Assembly (NCBI GenBank): GCA_003023165.1
Contig: PXSD01000169.1
Location: 12,582-45,674, forward strand
DNA from: Halobacteriales archaeon QS_9_67_15
Lineage (GTDB): Archaea > Halobacteriota > Halobacteria > Halobacteriales > Haloarculaceae
Reading direction: 5' to 3'
Length of the DNA: 33,093 nt
Below, piece after piece: positions 31,546 to 33,093 of this stretch. The notes beneath the pieces were generated by a model. The model made no database searches. It had not been told where the DNA came from and saw only the letters and a program-made list of their open reading frames with translations. The translations under genes and the position numbers were made by a program. Position 1 is the first letter of the stretch. The number at the start of each line of letters is the position of its first letter.

Positions 31546-32226
31546 ATGAAGCAGGCGTTTGTCGACCTACTCCGGGACAACGCGGCTCACGCCGACGAGT
31601 TCCGGTCCCTGTTCGACGACGTGCAGGAGTCACAGCGTCCGGAGGTGGTCGCTGTCTGCTGTTCGGACTCCCGTGTGCTCCAGGACCACATGTGGGGAAA
31701 CGAACGACCCGGGCAGGTGTTCACGGCCAGTAACATCGGGAACCGGGTGAGCCAGCGGACCGAGCGCGGGGAGGTCGTCTCCGGGGACGTCCTCTATCCC
31801 ATCGCACACACGGGGACGGAGACGGCAGTCGTCACGGGGCACACCGGCTGTGGCGCGGTGACGGCGACCTATCAAGCCCTCACGGGCGACCTCTCGGAAC
31901 CGCCGGGGATCGAACACTGTCTGAGCCTGCTGAAACCCCGTCTCGAACCGGGCGTCGCGGCACTCCCCGACGGACTCGACGACGAGACGGCCGTCAACCA
32001 CCTCGTCGAGTACAACGTCGACCGCCAGGTCGAGTTCCTGATGGAGAGCGACACCATCCCGGACTCCGTCGAAGTGATCGGCGTCGTCTACGACTTCCAG
32101 GACGTCTACTCGGGCGAGCGAGGCGAGATTCACGTCGTCAATGTCAATGGCGAGACCGACGTGGAGAGGCTCCGGCGCGACAACGCCGCGGCCGCCTCGC
32201 GTATCGACCGGCTCTGGGAGTACTGA
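31546..32226 (+). CDS. Beta-class carbonic anhydrase
   Basis: A 226-residue cytoplasmic zinc enzyme interconverting CO2 and bicarbonate. The zinc and catalytic dyad residues are in VAVCCSDSRV (C39, D41, R43) and the second zinc pair in VVTGHTGCGAV (H99, C102). VFTASNIGNRV and GDVLYPIAHTGTETAVV are family blocks; IGVVYDFQDVYSGERGEIHV is the C-terminal strand region. Length is normal for the beta class. The start at 31546 (MKQAFVDLLRDNAAHADEF) fits the promoter. All key residues are present. Confidence 0.9.
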   Translation: MKQAFVDLLRDNAAHADEFRSLFDDVQESQRPEVVAVCCSDSRVLQDHMWGNERPGQVFTASNIGNRVSQRTERGEVVSGDVLYPIAHTGTETAVVTGHTGCGAVTATYQALTGDLSEPPGIEHCLSLLKPRLEPGVAALPDGLDDETAVNHLVEYNVDRQVEFLMESDTIPDSVEVIGVVYDFQDVYSGERGEIHVVNVNGETDVERLRRDNAAAASRIDRLWEY

Positions 32227-32342
32227 GCGGCGGCGACGGCGAAGGCGGCCGTCACGACAGTCATTCGTCTCGACCGGCAACGGGTGGTCAACGACGGGCT
32301 CGACACGCGCCGGGTGACCGCCGACGGCGACCCCGAAGAGGT
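32227..32342. other. Gap after carbonic anhydrase, no gene supported
   Basis: High-GC DNA that probably represents the decayed 3' end of the hydrolase relic described next. No frame on either strand looks coding over its length. Confidence 0.4.
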
Positions 32343-32664
32343 GCCGGTCGACATTACCGTCGCACGCGGCACGCCCCCAGGTCGTCGGCCGGTACGGCGG
32401 CGACGTACACGCGTTGTGTGCTGCCTCGGAACAGCGAAGGTAGCGCTCTCCGAACCACGCCGCGTCCTCGGGGCCCAGGTACGGGGTCCCAACGGGACCG
32501 ATCGGGAGGGTGTCGCCAGCACTCTCCCACCGATAGCGACGCGTTCGGGATCGGCCTCGATATCCTCGGCGTTCTGTACAACCCATTCCGTCGCGGCGCA
32601 CGCGTTCCTGACCGCCGCCGGGAACGGATTCTCCGGCGCCGGTCGATAGTCGATGAGCCCGTGG
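32343..32664 (-). pseudogene. Decayed alpha/beta hydrolase (HSL/acetyl-esterase type)
   Basis: On the minus strand from 32663 one frame reads HGLIDYRPAPENPFPAAVRN, then ATEWVVQNAEDIEADPERVA, IGG, the DYRLAPExPFPA region of hormone-sensitive-lipase-type esterases. One G missing in the run at 32526-32528 shifts the frame; restoring it gives the nucleophile motif GESAG. The sequence then passes straight to YLGPEDAAWFGERYLRCSEA with AHNACTSPPY, which normally lies ~40 residues later. Two more frame changes lead to ADDLG and GVPRATVMSTG. The N-terminal third (the HGGG oxyanion motif) is absent: its boundary is the 86-bp inverted-repeat element. Clearly non-functional. Confidence 0.75.
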
Positions 32665-32750
32665 CTATAGTAGAATTTGAAAGCGTTTACACGGTCGATC
32701 GCACGTGGTCATGCGGTCGTCCGAGCGATGTCTTTCAAATTCTACTATAG
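32665..32750. mobile_element. 86-bp MITE-like element with 19-bp perfect terminal inverted repeats
   Basis: CTATAGTAGAATTTGAAAG at 32665-32683 is the exact inverse complement of 32732-32750. The 48-bp interior is GC-rich and not palindromic, and has no reading frame. The AT-rich ends stand out from the surroundings, as do many IS ends. Flanking bases (GTGG left, TTCG right) show no target-site duplication. The size and structure suggest a miniature inverted-repeat element mobilised by a transposase not in this window; the parent IS was not identified. It abuts the hydrolase relic. Confidence 0.65.
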
Positions 32751-32977
32751 TTCGTCAGTCGCCGCGAGGTCCCGCTTCGAGTCAGTGCCCGTGTCGCCCG
32801 TGGAACGGTGGTATCGTTTACCGATTCGGGACAAACGAGCGACTGCCGGAAGAAGACCTGGCGACTCGATCAGCGATAGAAGTCCTGAAACGCCTGAATT
32901 CGTCTACCGCTTGCTCCTCTGTTCGACCTTGTTCAAATTGATGAAATCCATGGTACATTTGTGAGAAAACAAGCATC

Positions 32978-32995
32978 GTGGGTAATAGTGGGTAA
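32978..32995. repeat. Two GTGGGTAA direct repeats in 10-bp phase, just upstream of a TATA box
   Basis: GTGGGTAA at 32978-32985 and 32988-32995 lie exactly 10 bp apart, and the second ends 2 bases before the TATA box at 32998-33003. The placement suggests a regulator or TFB contact site. Inference only. Confidence 0.4.
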
Positions 32996-32997
32996 AA

Positions 32998-33003
32998 GTT
33001 ATA
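32998..33003 (+). promoter_or_regulatory. TATA box of the gene at the window end
   Basis: GTTATA centred 28 bases before the ATG at 33028. Confidence 0.5.
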
Positions 33004-33027
33004 CAGCAGTGAGTTGTAGTGCACGAC

Positions 33028-33093
33028 ATGACGAAAGTGGACGCTCGCGACCTGCGAACCAACGAAACCGACGACCGAGGCCGAATCTACCTC
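33028..33093 (+). CDS. Start of a small protein, possibly AbrB/antitoxin-like; truncated by window end
   Basis: Only 22 codons are visible, opening MTKVDARDLRTN and ending ETDDRGRIYL. The D-D-R-G-R-I-Y-L string resembles the first strand of AbrB/MazE-type swapped-hairpin DNA-binding proteins (D-x-R-G-R-I-x-L-P), which in haloarchaea are often antitoxins. Too little is visible to be sure. It has a well-placed TATA box and no Shine-Dalgarno, fitting a leaderless message. Confidence 0.45.
   Translation, partial: MTKVDARDLRTNETDDRGRIYL

Larger units (their letters stand above)
32751..33027. other. AT-richer intergenic region before the last gene
   Basis: 277 bp with no supported gene. Base composition falls to near-even AT/GC after about 32870, unlike the rest of the window. 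It contains the promoter of the gene at 33028 and two GTGGGTAA direct repeats. Short open frames are present on both strands but have no recognisable family pattern. Confidence 0.5.

Noticed and set aside
32284..32649. A 121-codon plus-strand open frame after the carbonic anhydrase gene.
   Set aside because: The minus strand of the same DNA reads as esterase fragments in family order, while this frame has no recognisable motif or promoter.
1..33093. CRISPR array, rRNA genes, integrase/transposase genes, tRNA-linked attachment site.
   Set aside because: No evenly spaced repeats, rRNA-like sequence or recombinase motifs were seen. The tRNA-Thr 3' end is not repeated elsewhere in the window as far as I could see.

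Overview
The window is haloarchaeal chromosome (class Halobacteria). It is GC-rich, the proteins are rich in Asp and Glu, secreted proteins carry twin-arginine signals followed by a lipobox Cys, and many genes start at an ATG 27-30 bases after a short A/T-rich TATA box, the layout of leaderless haloarchaeal transcripts. Several haloarchaea-only small protein families occur (two- or four-Cys zinc proteins, a DUF7344-like protein, an Hvo_1808-like surface protein). All identifications come from reading the sequence; no database search was run.

Layout. Bases 1-566 hold the end of a bacterio-opsin-activator-type (HTH-10) regulator. Bases 679-6874 are a tight plus-strand operon for a branched-chain amino acid / small organic acid (HAAT family) ABC importer: binding lipoprotein, two ATPases, two permeases, and a ketoacyl synthase III/HMG-CoA synthase-like gene that has lost its active-site segment and frame. 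Bases 7000-9403 hold a convergent pair for oxidative D-xylose breakdown (xylose dehydrogenase and xylonate dehydratase homologues). Bases 9629-13212 hold a small zinc protein, a GlmU-like bifunctional enzyme, a DUF7344-like protein, GTP cyclohydrolase III and a CBS-pair protein with a zinc ribbon. Bases 13449-19087 hold a second importer: a binding lipoprotein on plus, convergent with a minus-strand livH-livM-livG-livF operon. That binding protein appears to lack about 35-40 residues of its first lobe. Bases 19428-23838 hold a GNAT acetyltransferase, tRNA-Thr(UGU), two small zinc/Cys proteins, a PEBP-like lipoprotein, a palindromic repeat, an unknown protein, a thioesterase and a geranylgeranyl-reductase-type flavoprotein. 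Bases 23872-27887 hold a fumarylacetoacetate-hydrolase-family enzyme, tyrA, an Rsm22-like methyltransferase and surE. Bases 27989-32226 hold a frameshifted surface metalloprotease-like lipoprotein, an AAC(3)-family protein, a NAD(P)H-hydrate dehydratase-like kinase fold, a small unknown protein and a beta-carbonic anhydrase. The last 860 bases hold a decayed alpha/beta hydrolase, an 86-bp element with 19-bp inverted ends, and the start of another small gene.

I see no clearly new defence or mobile system, CRISPR array or transposase gene. The most notable signals are: (a) three genes whose core appears to have been removed by internal deletions of roughly 100 bp; (b) an 82-bp near-perfect palindrome with a 31-bp half copy 11.7 kb away; (c) the 86-bp MITE-like element abutting the hydrolase relic; (d) perfect palindromes upstream of the xylose dehydrogenase and of the second binding protein that look like operators.
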